A stretch of 64,000 nucleotides of DNA from Bacteroidota bacterium (GCA_016706865.1 JADJIS010000003.1:682001-746000), one strand, 5' to 3'; shown: positions 9,329 to 18,140, counted from the stretch's first letter. The notes: generated by a model from the sequence alone, not told the origin. Program-made: numbers and translations.

Positions 9329-9376
9329 CCTTTGCGGCTTTGCGTGATTTATTTTTTTCTCGCAAAGCCGCAAAGG
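9329..9376. repeat. Perfect 16 bp inverted repeat (CCTTTGCGGCTTTGCG)
   Basis: Arms 9329-9344 and 9361-9376 are perfect reverse complements around a T-rich 16-base loop. It lies 69 bp after the transglutaminase-like gene and could act as a transcription end, but the same words recur as dispersed intergenic repeats in Bacteroidota, so I call it a repeat. Confidence 0.7.
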
Positions 9377-9416
9377 TAGGATGGGTTAAAAAAATAATAT
9401 TTGAAATTTAATTTCT

Positions 9417-9603
9417 GACCCTGAAAGGGTCACATGTATATAGATAAAATATTCGTTATAGAACCGACCCGGAAAGGGTCGCATGTAAAGATCACATAGG
9501 TGGAGAATACTTTTTTGTATTATGTGTTAAACATGCGACCACCTTCGGGGTCGAAATTCAATTTTGAGAATTTGTCTATAAACATGTGATCCCTTCGGGA
9601 TCG
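9417..9603. repeat. Nested inverted-repeat element, GACCC family
   Basis: Outer arms 9417-9438 (GACCCTGAAAGGGTCACATG) and 9582-9603 (ACATGTGATCCCTTCGGG..), inner arms 9465-9486 (CGACCCGGAAAGGGTCGCAT) and 9531-9553, arranged left-left-core-right-right. Each arm is a mini palindrome plus a tail. Same plan as the 2.1-3.2 kb array although the sequence is unrelated. From 9604 to 9827 there are only fragments of common intergenic phrases and no gene I accept. Confidence 0.8.
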
Positions 9604-9827
9604 AGGTTACCTAAAGAGTGATGATTTTTTTATCCTTTTAAATCCGCCAAATCAGCGTCATCCGTGTTCCCTTTTTTTTCCACCCTATTGAAAAGTCTCA
9701 ATAAAGGTAAAAACCAAAAGAGATTTTGAGTCGCTTCGGTTTTTGGGTTATTACCCTTACTGAGAGCCTCGCTAAGAGCGAGACCCTCAGTCGCTCCGTT
9801 GGGGATACCGCTTATCAAATAGTATTA

Positions 9828-9860
9828 TTAACCTTAGTGTTAAATATACACTAAGGTTAA
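9828..9860. terminator. Perfect 13 bp hairpin, possible terminator
   Basis: TTAACCTTAGTGT (9828-9840) and ACACTAAGGTTAA (9848-9860) form a perfect stem with a 7-base loop, 48 bp beyond the stop of the minus-strand acetyltransferase gene. The following bases are A/T-rich but lack a clean T-run, so terminator function is uncertain. Confidence 0.4.
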
Positions 9861-9908
9861 TTCATATTATTTTATACTAACAAATAAACACTAAAATATT
9901 TAATTATA

Positions 9909-10391
9909 TTATAGCACCTTTTGCATATCATAAAAAACATCACCTCCATGCACGGAAGCAGATAATCCTGCATTTATAAATCCCGCTTTTTCATAGTAGG
10001 GGATAAGATGTTTTTCACAGGTAAGTGTGATGCCTTTTCTGTTATTTTTTCGCGAAAATTCAATGAGATGATCCAATAACATGCGCGCATAACCCTTTTT
10101 TTGATATAACGGCGCAACTGCTAATCCGAAAACCGATTGCCAGCTTCCGTTTTCATTGTGTAGTGTTGCATTTTTGAACATGATGTCTTGAACGGTATCG
10201 TAATCGGTGATCATGCCATTAATAAAACCTATTACTTTTCCATCTTCCTCGATTAACCAAAAGTGTTGCGGAAAAATATTCAGTCTGCGCTCCAAAGTCT
10301 CGAAACTTGCTGCTTGATTTGGGGGGAAGCAAGCTATTTCGATTGCATGAAGAGCTTCGAGGTCTTTTATTGTTGCACTACGGATGGTCAT
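9909..10391 (-). CDS. GNAT-family N-acetyltransferase
   Basis: A 160-residue single-domain GNAT acetyltransferase using acetyl-CoA. The start IRSATIKDLEALHAIEIACF is the usual first strand and helix; motif A is FGLAVAPLYQKKGYARMLL (Q-x2-G-x-A acetyl-CoA loop); the end HLIPYYEKAGFINAG is motif B. The layout resembles the arylalkylamine-type subgroup, but the substrate cannot be deduced. It stands alone, facing away from the next gene. Confidence 0.88.
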   Translation of the reverse strand: MTIRSATIKDLEALHAIEIACFPPNQAASFETLERRLNIFPQHFWLIEEDGKVIGFINGMITDYDTVQDIMFKNATLHNENGSWQSVFGLAVAPLYQKKGYARMLLDHLIEFSRKNNRKGITLTCEKHLIPYYEKAGFINAGLSASVHGGDVFYDMQKVL

Positions 10392-10491
10392 TTTCGTTTT
10401 TTGTAAATGTTTAAATATAATTTATTGTGAATTTAAATAGATATTTTGGTTTTTTTAAGGTTATTAATTGAAAAATTTAAAACGAAATAAA

Positions 10492-10850
10492 CTTTGTGTT
10501 CCTAGTGTGTTCCCTTGTGTTCTTATTGGTTAATTTTTTTTTACCACAAGGCACACAAAGGAACCCACAAAGGGCACTATTTAAATTGCAAAATACTTTG
10601 TGTTCCTCGTGTGTTCCCTTGTGTTCTTAGTGGTTAATTTTTTTTTACCACAAGGCACACAAATGAACCCAAAAAGGGCACTATTTAAATTACAAAATAC
10701 TTTGTGTTCCTCGTGTGTTCCCTTGTGTTCTTAGTGGTTAATTTTTTTTACCACAAGGCACTCAAATGAACCCACAAAGGGCACTATTTAAATTACAAAA
10801 TACTTTGTGTTCCTCGTGTGTTCCCTTGTGCACTTAGTGGTTAATTTTTT
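10492..10850. repeat. Four tandem ~104 bp hairpin units
   Basis: CTTTGTGTTCCTCGTGTG starts at 10492, 10596, 10700 and 10803 (spacing 104, 104, 103). Each of the first three units folds back on itself: TTTGTGTTCC..CTTGTG..GTGGT on the left, a T-rich loop, then ACCACAAGGCACACAAA..CACAAAG. The fourth lacks most of its right arm and ends at the next gene's upstream region. No coding frame fits. Confidence 0.85.
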
Positions 10851-10957
10851 TCACCACAATGGACACCCTATTGAGAATTTGGAGTGAACCTAAAGAGAAA
10901 AAGCCATCTATAGTTTGTTTAGCTAGAAAATTAAACTTAACTTTAATTAGATATTCT

Positions 10958-12454
10958 ATGAAAACACCTTTACTCATACTTTTGTTTTATTTGGGATTTC
11001 ATTCTGCGATATCTCAAACAACTTTTAATAAAACGTACGACTTTGATTCGCTTGAGAATATCATATATACTGCCATGCCGGCTGATGATGGTTATATTTT
11101 AATAGGGAATGGCCACGATCATGATCCATGGTGTTGGCGGATAGAACTTGCAAAAATAGATTGGGAGGGAAATATAATTTGGAGCAAAATGTATGGTGAA
11201 CCCGGAGTGGATTTTGCACCCTGGTTTTGGGCAGATGAATTTCCGGATGGCTCCATAGGATTTGCGGGTTTACGTGCCTCCGGTGACAGCTCAGATATCT
11301 ATATTTTCAAATTTGATCCGGATACAGGCGATTCACTTTTTTCGAAAATTGTTGATATAGAAGGTGAACAGCAAGGAGCATGTATACGGGGACTTGAAAA
11401 TGGAGATATGATCATTTCCGCTTTCACATCAGATCCCATGCAGCGTATTTTTTTTATTAAAACAGATTCTTTAGGAAATGTCATCTGGGAAAATGACTAT
11501 TCAGCCGGGGGCGCCTTAGACTGGTGTGGATATTTCGATATGAATAGTGCTAACCTTATAACTTATGTCAGCCTGTATGATCCCTGTGGGTATGGATTCA
11601 GAATGAATGAAATTGATACTTCGGGTGCCACGGTTTATACATCGGTGATAGGGGATGGCTGCGTTACGCTTTCAAAAAGATCGATCAACGAGGGATTTCT
11701 TGTTTGGGGAGTTTACTCATTAGATTATTATCAGTCTTATATTGCAAGGCTTGATATGAATCTTGATTCTATTTGGAATTATCGAACATCCATTCGTGAT
11801 GATAGTATTGGATTTATCGAGGGTCAGGTAGATTTTTCCGGGTACGAAGAACTGGAAGATGGAAGTATAGTTGGAGCAGGATTTTATGAAACATACGACA
11901 ATTATGGTTATCATGCTTTTATTTCGAAGACGAATGCTGAAGGAGAGGAACTCTGGATTCGACAATATGCAACGGATCAAAATCATACGGAGGGATGGAC
12001 CTATAATTTACTTGCCGCTGATGATGGTGGCTTTTTACTCAGTGGTACAGGAGATGGCCCTCCACTTGACGAATTGGGACATCCAAACCAAAATTTTTGG
12101 GCACTCAAACTCGACAGCATGGGTTGCTTAATTCCCGGATGCGATTCACTCGATGTTGCGATCTTTGAATTGCCATCTGATGAGGCGGGTTTACTAATTT
12201 ATCCTAACCCGGTTTCCTCCGAAGCAATTGTTCAAATCACATTCCCTAATCCACAGGAATTAAATCAACTCGAAATAAAATTGTTTGATATCAGTGGGCG
12301 TTGTGTTTTGTCGTATCCTGTTGACGATGTTGTAATTGATGGAGATAAGATGAGGTTTGGGTTTCAGAGAGGTAATTTGGTAGCGGGAATTTATTTGATG
12401 GAGATAAATAGTGGTGGAGAGTTGGTTGGTGGGGGGAAGGTGATTTTGAGATGA
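10958..12454 (+). CDS. T9SS-sorted secreted protein with propeller-like repeats
   Basis: A 498-residue exported protein. The frame is open from 10859, but the signal peptide MKTPLLILLFYLGFHSAISQ begins at ATG 10958, which I take as the start; the bases before it belong to the repeat array. The body has recurring segments of the form ADDGYILIGNGHD, ENGDMIISAFTSD, and ADDGGFLLSGTGDG about 45-60 residues apart, typical of a beta-propeller made of delta-60-like repeats. The last ~80 residues are a T9SS sorting domain (LLIYPNPVSSEAIV, FDISGRCV, LVAGIYLMEI). Function of the exported propeller is unknown. Confidence 0.85.
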   Translation: MKTPLLILLFYLGFHSAISQTTFNKTYDFDSLENIIYTAMPADDGYILIGNGHDHDPWCWRIELAKIDWEGNIIWSKMYGEPGVDFAPWFWADEFPDGSIGFAGLRASGDSSDIYIFKFDPDTGDSLFSKIVDIEGEQQGACIRGLENGDMIISAFTSDPMQRIFFIKTDSLGNVIWENDYSAGGALDWCGYFDMNSANLITYVSLYDPCGYGFRMNEIDTSGATVYTSVIGDGCVTLSKRSINEGFLVWGVYSLDYYQSYIARLDMNLDSIWNYRTSIRDDSIGFIEGQVDFSGYEELEDGSIVGAGFYETYDNYGYHAFISKTNAEGEELWIRQYATDQNHTEGWTYNLLAADDGGFLLSGTGDGPPLDELGHPNQNFWALKLDSMGCLIPGCDSLDVAIFELPSDEAGLLIYPNPVSSEAIVQITFPNPQELNQLEIKLFDISGRCVLSYPVDDVVIDGDKMRFGFQRGNLVAGIYLMEINSGGELVGGGKVILR

Positions 12455-12615
12455 GAAAGTTTTTTCAGGTTCATTATTCGAAGTGATTTCCGAAGTCCCG
12501 CTTTTGTAATCCATATTTACTCATTTTGACGCAGGGGTAGTATAGCGATTCTACCTTTTGTAGTATTTTTGTTCAAATAGGGTTATTTGGAAGGCTCGAA
12601 ATCATTTGCTATTGG

Positions 12616-13272
12616 CTAAAAAATTGTAGTTTTTGATATTATTCCATCAACAACATAAATATACTCCATGAAACCGATTTTATATTTACCATTTGGAGCA
12701 TTTTTGCTATTTATGAATACTCTTAAGCCTGCCTCAATACTATAGAGGTTATTATAAAGTTGAACTTCAATTTCAATTTCTCCTCTTTTTATTATTATTT
12801 TAGAATTTGCATCCAATTCTTGTTTAGACTTTAATACAATTCCCGTTGTATCTTCAAAAGTTTTTTTTAAATGTGGTTCAAGATATTGCTGTGTCAGGAA
12901 GTTAATTACTTTATCTAATGAGTTGAGTTCCCCACCATATTTATTTTCGTTTATAAAGAAAGCATATTCGTCTTTACTGTCAACTCTTAATGCTAATATA
13001 TTCTCATCAAAAAAACCATGCTTAAAAAGGTAGCTTCCGTCGTTTTTGTCAATAAGCAAAGAGTTGTTGCCAAGATACTCCCATTTAGCCTTTTCCACTT
13101 TCCCGTTATGGGAAATTAATAAATCATTATTTGTACGAAATATATAAACATTCTTATTTTCGCTAATATCATCTACCGCAACCCAATGTTGATTGGTCAA
13201 TAATGCTAGATTATCTATTTTTTGAGAAAATAGTAGAAGTTTTGGAATTAAGTCCGAAATAAAAGTCTTCAT
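12616..13272 (-). CDS. Uncharacterised protein
   Basis: A 218-residue protein with no family I recognise. No signal peptide or membrane helix. It is rich in N, K and I and reads like a beta-rich chain (YIFRTNNDLLISHNGK, GSYLFKHGFFDENILALRV). The C-terminal third contains IIIKRGEIEIEVQLYNNLYSIEAGLRVFIN. It opens the ~12 kb accessory region and is divergent from the methylase gene across a 346 bp gap. Codon use is more AT-rich than the preceding T9SS gene. Confidence 0.65.
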   Translation of the reverse strand: MKTFISDLIPKLLLFSQKIDNLALLTNQHWVAVDDISENKNVYIFRTNNDLLISHNGKVEKAKWEYLGNNSLLIDKNDGSYLFKHGFFDENILALRVDSKDEYAFFINENKYGGELNSLDKVINFLTQQYLEPHLKKTFEDTTGIVLKSKQELDANSKIIIKRGEIEIEVQLYNNLYSIEAGLRVFINSKNAPNGKYKIGFMEYIYVVDGIISKTTIF

Positions 13273-13618
13273 TAGATGGTTCTTTTAAGATGTCTTGTAT
13301 GGATATAGCAGACGGTTATTTATACAAATCTAATGATTAATTAAAGTATTGACAAAGTTCATCGGGTATTAACGGCTTACTTATAGGAAATACACACTGT
13401 TCCTAATTTTTTGTTTATCCATTGGATTGATTTTAACCGCTTAAAATTTTAACACGATTAATTTTAACTTTTGATAAGGGAAATTATACTGTTTCTGAAC
13501 TACTTGTAAAGAAAATTGAAATCTAATAAAGGACAACAAATTATAAAAGTGCCAGATGCTTGTAAATGTTAATGGATTTGGATTGTCACATTGTTTATAA
13601 CTTTATTGGTAAATTGCA
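13273..13618. other. Intergenic region upstream of the methylase gene
   Basis: AT-rich DNA between divergent genes. It must hold promoters for both, but no exact TAnnTTTG element was found close to either start. An ACTTATAG octamer at 13379-13386 matches half of the C-box in front of the controller gene; alone it is weak evidence. Confidence 0.35.
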
Positions 13619-15388
13619 TTGCCGAATGCTAACAAATTTGATGATTATAAGTATCTTTGGTTTGAATTTTTTAATCAGATGATAACCAAGGAACAAATAA
13701 AAAGTACTGGAGCAACCTTTACGCCTAAAAGTCTTGCTGATTTCTTGGCTACCAGGATAACCAAATATATTTCTGCAAAAAATGTTAAGGCACTTGACCC
13801 CGCATGTGGAGAAGGTGAATTACTAATATCTATGGGAGAAAAACTTTCTGAAGCAGGAATTGAATTTACTTTAACCGGTTATGATGAGAGTGATCAATAT
13901 CTGAGTATAGCAAAAGAGAGAATATTGCAATTCGAGTCAGGTAAAGGAAATCTTGTTCAGGGTAATTTTTTAAAAGCTATTGATTTAACAGTCGATCAAA
14001 TATCTCTAAACTTCTTTTCTTCAGAAAAATCAAATATTAATAAGACTTTTGATGTTGTAATTGCAAACCCTCCTTATGTTAGAACGCAAATTTTGGGAAC
14101 TGAACAAGCGCAGGAACTGGCAAAAAAATTTAATTTAAAAGGCAGAGTCGATTTGTATTATCCATTTTTAATAGCGATGACTGAAAGCCTAAAAGTAGGC
14201 GGTATTTTGGGTGTAATTACTTCTAATCGTTATCTTTCTACTAAGAGCGGTGAAAGTGTAAGAAAATTTCTTTCGGAAAATTTTGAAATAATTGAGTTGA
14301 TTGATTTAGGCGACACCAAGCTGTTTGACGCAGCGGTTTTGCCCGCCATATTTATTGGTCGTAAACGAAAAGTGAAAAAAAGCTCACCTGCTAAATTCAT
14401 TAAACTATATGAGGAATTAAATGGATATAATGGCATCCTATTAGAATCGGAAAGTATTTACGATGTTTTAGCATCGGAAAAGTCGGGTTATTTTGTAGTG
14501 GGTTCCAAAAAATATAAAAAAACTGAGGGACTTTTAAAATACACTATTTCTTCTGATGTTGCTTGGGAAATGTTATCGGAAAAAGAGGCAACTTGGGTGG
14601 CAAAAATTGATGCTTCCACAATAAATAAGGTAGGCGATTTTTTTAAAGTTAGGGTAGGTATAAAATCTACAGCCGATTCGGTTTTTATCAGTGATAAGTG
14701 GAATGAACTTGGTGAAGACAAGCCAGAAGAGGAACTTTTAAAGGAATTAATTTCTCAGGAAAATATTGAGCCTTGGGGAGCAAAAGATAATATAAATTTG
14801 AGAGTTCTTTATCCTCATTACGATAAAAATGGCACAAAACAAACAGTAGATATTGATAAATTTCCAAAAGCAAAAAAATATTTCCTCTCACACGAAGAAA
14901 GATTGCGATCAAGAAAATATTTAATTGAAGCCGGTAGACAATGGTTTGAATTATGGGTTCCACATAGACCTGATTTCTGGAGTCTTCCGAAATTGGTATT
15001 TCCGGATATAAGTTTAAGCCCAAGATTTTATTTTGATAAAGGGGGCAGAATTGTAAATGGTAATTGTTATTGGATTGTTGCCAAAGATAAAAAGGACATT
15101 GATAAATTATTGTTGATTCAAGGTGTTGCTAATTCAAAATTGATGACTAAGTATCACGATTTAGTTTTTAATAATAAATTATACTCAGGAAGAAGAAGGT
15201 ATTTTACACAATACGTTGAAAAATATCCACTTCCAGATTTTAATTCCTCTGTCGCGAGGGAAATTATCTCACTAGTAAAGAAATTGAATGAGGCTCAAGA
15301 TAAAATACTGATAGGTAAGCTAGAAAATAGTCTTGAAATAAAAGTTGCAGAAGCATTTGGTGTTGAACCAGTTTTTATTTTGGATTAA
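13619..15388 (+). CDS. Type II N6-adenine DNA methyltransferase (gamma class, TaqI/Eco57I-like)
   Basis: A 589-residue modification enzyme that would methylate adenine in the host recognition site. Motif X-like GATFTPKSLADFLATRI (~31-47), AdoMet-binding motif I KALDPACGEGELL (~58-69) and catalytic motif IV VVIANPPYVRTQ (NPPY at 150-153) appear in gamma order. The second half is a target-recognition domain with the TaqI-type ending NGNCYWIVAKDKKDI and NNKLYSGRRRYFTQYVEKYPLP. The frame starts at TTG 13619; ATG 13679 (residue 21) is the alternative. It converges on the nuclease gene, with 14 bp overlap of the 3' ends. Confidence 0.9.
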   Translation: MPNANKFDDYKYLWFEFFNQMITKEQIKSTGATFTPKSLADFLATRITKYISAKNVKALDPACGEGELLISMGEKLSEAGIEFTLTGYDESDQYLSIAKERILQFESGKGNLVQGNFLKAIDLTVDQISLNFFSSEKSNINKTFDVVIANPPYVRTQILGTEQAQELAKKFNLKGRVDLYYPFLIAMTESLKVGGILGVITSNRYLSTKSGESVRKFLSENFEIIELIDLGDTKLFDAAVLPAIFIGRKRKVKKSSPAKFIKLYEELNGYNGILLESESIYDVLASEKSGYFVVGSKKYKKTEGLLKYTISSDVAWEMLSEKEATWVAKIDASTINKVGDFFKVRVGIKSTADSVFISDKWNELGEDKPEEELLKELISQENIEPWGAKDNINLRVLYPHYDKNGTKQTVDIDKFPKAKKYFLSHEERLRSRKYLIEAGRQWFELWVPHRPDFWSLPKLVFPDISLSPRFYFDKGGRIVNGNCYWIVAKDKKDIDKLLLIQGVANSKLMTKYHDLVFNNKLYSGRRRYFTQYVEKYPLPDFNSSVAREIISLVKKLNEAQDKILIGKLENSLEIKVAEAFGVEPVFILD

Positions 15389-16493
15389 ATAAACATTTTC
15401 CGTAATGTTTTTCAAAAAATGACATTGGTATTGCTCTTTGGCATTTATAACTTTCCGCACTTACGTATGAAAATATCTCTCCTAACTTCTCCCCTGGACA
15501 GAGAATAATTCCTTCAATTATTTCGGTTTGAGGATTTGTTAATGCTATTAAATAACGCACATCAAAGGTTGTTAAATTTAATGCGGTTATTATTATTTCT
15601 TCCTTCTCAGGAGAAAATTTGCCCAAATCTACTGTGGGGCTGTCTTGCACTTTTACTTCCAATAATTGATTTCTTATGTCTGGAAAAGCACCATATAGTA
15701 AATCAGTTTCCTTTCCCTGATATCCAAGTAAATCAAGAGTTTTCTTTTCTAAAGCCTGACCTCTATTTTTAGTAGCCGCAGCGTTCAACTTAAAACCAAT
15801 TAATTTTTCTGCAACCATTTTTTTCAGTAAGGAAATAGAAAATAGATTTTTAATATCTGGTTCTTCAACCATTCCTGACTTAGGTGGTGTGTAATCGTGT
15901 CGAATATGATAGGAGAGTTTTTCAGAATCGGGAAAAGATAATATTTTGTCCTCACTATCAAAAATATCTTTTCGAACCTTCCTCGAGATCAAAAGTTGAT
16001 GTTTTATAGTTGGTTGTCCGAATTTTCCAAAATTTTCTACTATATAATTTGGAGTAAGTATAATAACCGATGCAATTATGCTTTTTTCAGTATCAATTCG
16101 TACAAAAATAAATCTGACATCTGTGCATTTAAGACTTTCTCCCGATTCGTACTTAATAAGCAAAGTTTCAGCTGCAGGAATTCTATTCCAAACCTGTAGG
16201 TTATATGAGTTGCCACTTGTAACTATATAAGTGTCAATAAATTCTCTTGTTATTTTTGGAACTCCTTTTCCTTTTGGTGGTACTATTTCAAACTGGTCTA
16301 TTTCAGCAGATTCCGGCAGATTATGTTTTTCTAATATCGCTGCAATTAGCTTTCGAATATTTGATCCGTCTGTTCGAGTTTTACCTGTTATTGCAAATGG
16401 TTTTCCAACAAGTTCTGATAAGTAACTGGTAAGAGTTGTGGGATCTGTAAGCAGAGTTACAGAACTTGGTGGTATTTTAAATTCTTTGTTCAT
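15375..16493 (-). CDS. Probable type II restriction endonuclease
   Basis: A 372-residue protein encoded between the methylase and the controller. A PD-(D/E)XK-like core is visible near residues 245-300: an upstream glutamate in RGQALEKKTLDLLGY, then AFPDIRNQLLEVKVQDSP with Asp272 and Glu279-x-Lys281. This arrangement is typical of Mg-dependent restriction nucleases. The N-terminal ~240 residues show no family I can name. Its start overlaps the controller's stop by 4 bp, so C and R genes are translationally coupled. Recognition site unknown; the nuclease call rests on context plus the motif. Confidence 0.75.
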   Translation of the reverse strand: MNKEFKIPPSSVTLLTDPTTLTSYLSELVGKPFAITGKTRTDGSNIRKLIAAILEKHNLPESAEIDQFEIVPPKGKGVPKITREFIDTYIVTSGNSYNLQVWNRIPAAETLLIKYESGESLKCTDVRFIFVRIDTEKSIIASVIILTPNYIVENFGKFGQPTIKHQLLISRKVRKDIFDSEDKILSFPDSEKLSYHIRHDYTPPKSGMVEEPDIKNLFSISLLKKMVAEKLIGFKLNAAATKNRGQALEKKTLDLLGYQGKETDLLYGAFPDIRNQLLEVKVQDSPTVDLGKFSPEKEEIIITALNLTTFDVRYLIALTNPQTEIIEGIILCPGEKLGEIFSYVSAESYKCQRAIPMSFFEKHYGKCLFNPK

Positions 16494-16717
16494 AATAGGT
16501 CAGACGGTTTGACATTAAGGGCTTTTGCAATCTTTTTGAGGTTTAAGGTGGAGATATTCCGTTCACCTCTTTCAACGGATCCTATATAAGTTCTATCTAA
16601 ATAACTAGCAAAGGCAAGCTTTTCTTGAGAGAGATTTGCTTCGGTCCGAAGTACTCGGATACGATCTCCAATTTGTTGCAAAAAAAGCTTTTCGTCTTGT
16701 GAATACGCTGTCCCCAT
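16490..16717 (-). CDS. Restriction-modification controller (C) protein, XRE-type HTH
   Basis: A 75-residue DNA-binding protein made of a single lambda-repressor-like helix-turn-helix: IGDRIRVLRTEANLSQEKLAF, then YIGSVERGERNISTLNLKKIAKAL. The frame is open to 16816, but ATG 16717 is chosen: the extra residues are unlike the family and overlap the operator. C proteins first activate and then limit nuclease expression so the methylase can protect the chromosome. A C-box sits 37 bp upstream, and the nuclease gene follows with a 4 bp overlap. Confidence 0.9.
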   Translation of the reverse strand: MGTAYSQDEKLFLQQIGDRIRVLRTEANLSQEKLAFASYLDRTYIGSVERGERNISTLNLKKIAKALNVKPSDLL

Positions 16718-16753
16718 ATTGTTATTTGTGCACGAAGGTCTGTAAAAGATGCA

Positions 16754-16778
16754 AATAAGTCTACGGACTATAAGTATC
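16754..16778 (-). promoter_or_regulatory. C-box operator of the restriction-modification set
   Basis: On the minus strand the site reads ACTTATAGTCCGTAGACT (16775-16758). It closely matches the known C-protein operator type (ACTTATAGTCCG-TG-GA.T.ATAGTC as in Esp1396I-like systems), with two half sites ~12 bases apart. Position directly in front of the controller gene fits autoregulation. Confidence 0.75.
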
Positions 16779-17230
16779 ATTGAAATTTGGTAGATAGTAG
16801 GAAATTGAGGCACCAAAGGAAGCCCCTGTTGTGAAAAAGTTTATAAGAGCTTACATATGCTTTAAATTGATAAATTGAAAAAGGAATTGCGGAAAAATCT
16901 TGAGAGGGGTGAGAGTAAGCTCTTAATTTTAGGCATGCTGAGCGTACAAACTGATAATCATAAGGCTATTTAGAAATATTTTTCTTAAAAATTTTGAAAT
17001 TGTTGATAAAAAAAATTAACTTTGGAAACTGATCTGAAATGGTCGGGAGCGATCTTTGCCAATTATTATTTCAGGTAAGCCTATGCCAGTAGTCGATTAA
17101 CATTTTAAATTAATAAATGCTTATTCTTAATCAACAAAGTTTGATTTCTTATTTTAATTTTAAACAAAATATGGGCGGTAAATGTAGCCTTCAATCTCAG
17201 ATTAAGTTGATTTTTCGAACCTATTTCAAT

Positions 17231-17479
17231 AACAAAAAGATAAAAAAAGCTGCTACATAAAATGCAAATGTGAAAACAATTGCTTCAATTGTGATAAGTG
17301 CTTTTATCTTCTATTTATTACTTTCAGTGATTATATAACTACCTACAGGTAATTCAATCGGATTTTGGTATATTAGATATTGGGATACAATCGAATTGTT
17401 AAGCTATATTTTAGGAGTAGTTGTTTTACATGAGGTGCCTTTGCCAGCAAGGTGGACATGATTAGGCGCTGAAAAAATA
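17231..17479 (+). pseudogene. Remnant of a DUF3267-like membrane metallopeptidase gene
   Basis: One frame across this stretch reads NANVKTIASIVISAFIFYLLLSVII, stop, LPTGNSIGFWYIRYW, then YILGVVVLHEVPLPARWT, stop, LGAEKI. Two hydrophobic segments followed by VVLHE and, at the right distance, LGAEKI match the start of DUF3267 (putative zincin) proteins, whose core is VxHExxHG...GAxKI. In-frame stops at 17258, 17336 and 17459 and loss of the second zinc histidine show it is dead. The rest of 16817-17630 holds nothing I recognise. Confidence 0.45.
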
Positions 17480-17630
17480 CTAGTTAAGGAAACTCGAAAT
17501 ACGTTATTTTTTTATTTTATACATATGAATAACTCGGTGTAATAAAAAGAAAAGTTATTAGATTTGTAATTTTTAAAAATATTATTTTTAGAATAAAATT
17601 TGTAAATCTTTATTTCTCAAAATTTTACTT

Positions 17631-18140
17631 ATGAAAAATTCTATACTATTTTTATTGATCATTTTTGGCCTAACATCCTGTAATACCACCAATGGCGTTC
17701 CTAATTCTAAAGTAGCTTCTAAAAAAAACGAATCAAGTTCTACCAATTTAAATAATGAAAATTATTTGAAAGATGGGCATGATGAATCTATAGAATTTAC
17801 TAAAAATGGTAACTACAGGTTTGTAATTATGAGTGTTGGCACCCCTGGTGATAAATATATCAATTTTTGTATGGAGGATGGCGCTACTACAAAATTCTTT
17901 TGGGAAGATAAAAATGTCCATAATCAAGTTAAAACTACAGGTAGATGCATTCAAGGATTACAACAGAATTTAGTTGGAGATGAGTTTATTGTAGACGGAG
18001 TTTTACCGGGAGATCGATTTCAAGCATGGCCAACACAATCAGGTGTAGTTCTAAGAAATACTGGATTATGGGGAGGAAATTGCAGTTGGACTTCAACAGA
18101 TGGACAATTTAGAATTGACGTTATTGTAACTCCAAAATAA
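17631..18140 (+). CDS. Uncharacterised lipoprotein
   Basis: A 169-residue lipoprotein: signal MKNSILFLLIIFGLTSC with lipobox LTSC and lipidated Cys17, then a Ser/Asn-rich spacer (~18-45). The mature part has motifs NYRFVIMSVGTPGDKYINFCMED and GVVLRNTGLWGGNCSWTSTDG with two or three further cysteines that could form disulfides, and a beta-rich character. No family recognised. A possible -7 element TAGATTTG lies at 17559-17566. It sits among defence genes, but nothing in the sequence ties it to them. Confidence 0.75.
   Translation: MKNSILFLLIIFGLTSCNTTNGVPNSKVASKKNESSSTNLNNENYLKDGHDESIEFTKNGNYRFVIMSVGTPGDKYINFCMEDGATTKFFWEDKNVHNQVKTTGRCIQGLQQNLVGDEFIVDGVLPGDRFQAWPTQSGVVLRNTGLWGGNCSWTSTDGQFRIDVIVTPK

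Noticed and set aside
9630..9818. 62-residue minus-strand ORF (NTDDADLADLKG)
   Set aside because: Built from common intergenic repeat phrases (AATCAGCGTCATCCGTG type); no protein-like structure.
10859..10957. N-terminal extension of the 10.9 kb T9SS protein
   Set aside because: The 33 extra residues precede a clean signal peptide and come partly from repeat DNA.
13379..13386. ACTTATAG half C-box upstream of the methylase
   Set aside because: Only 8 bases, 233 bp from the start; expected by chance in AT-rich DNA.
16718..16816. N-terminal extension of the controller protein
   Set aside because: Would translate through the C-box operator and does not resemble C proteins.
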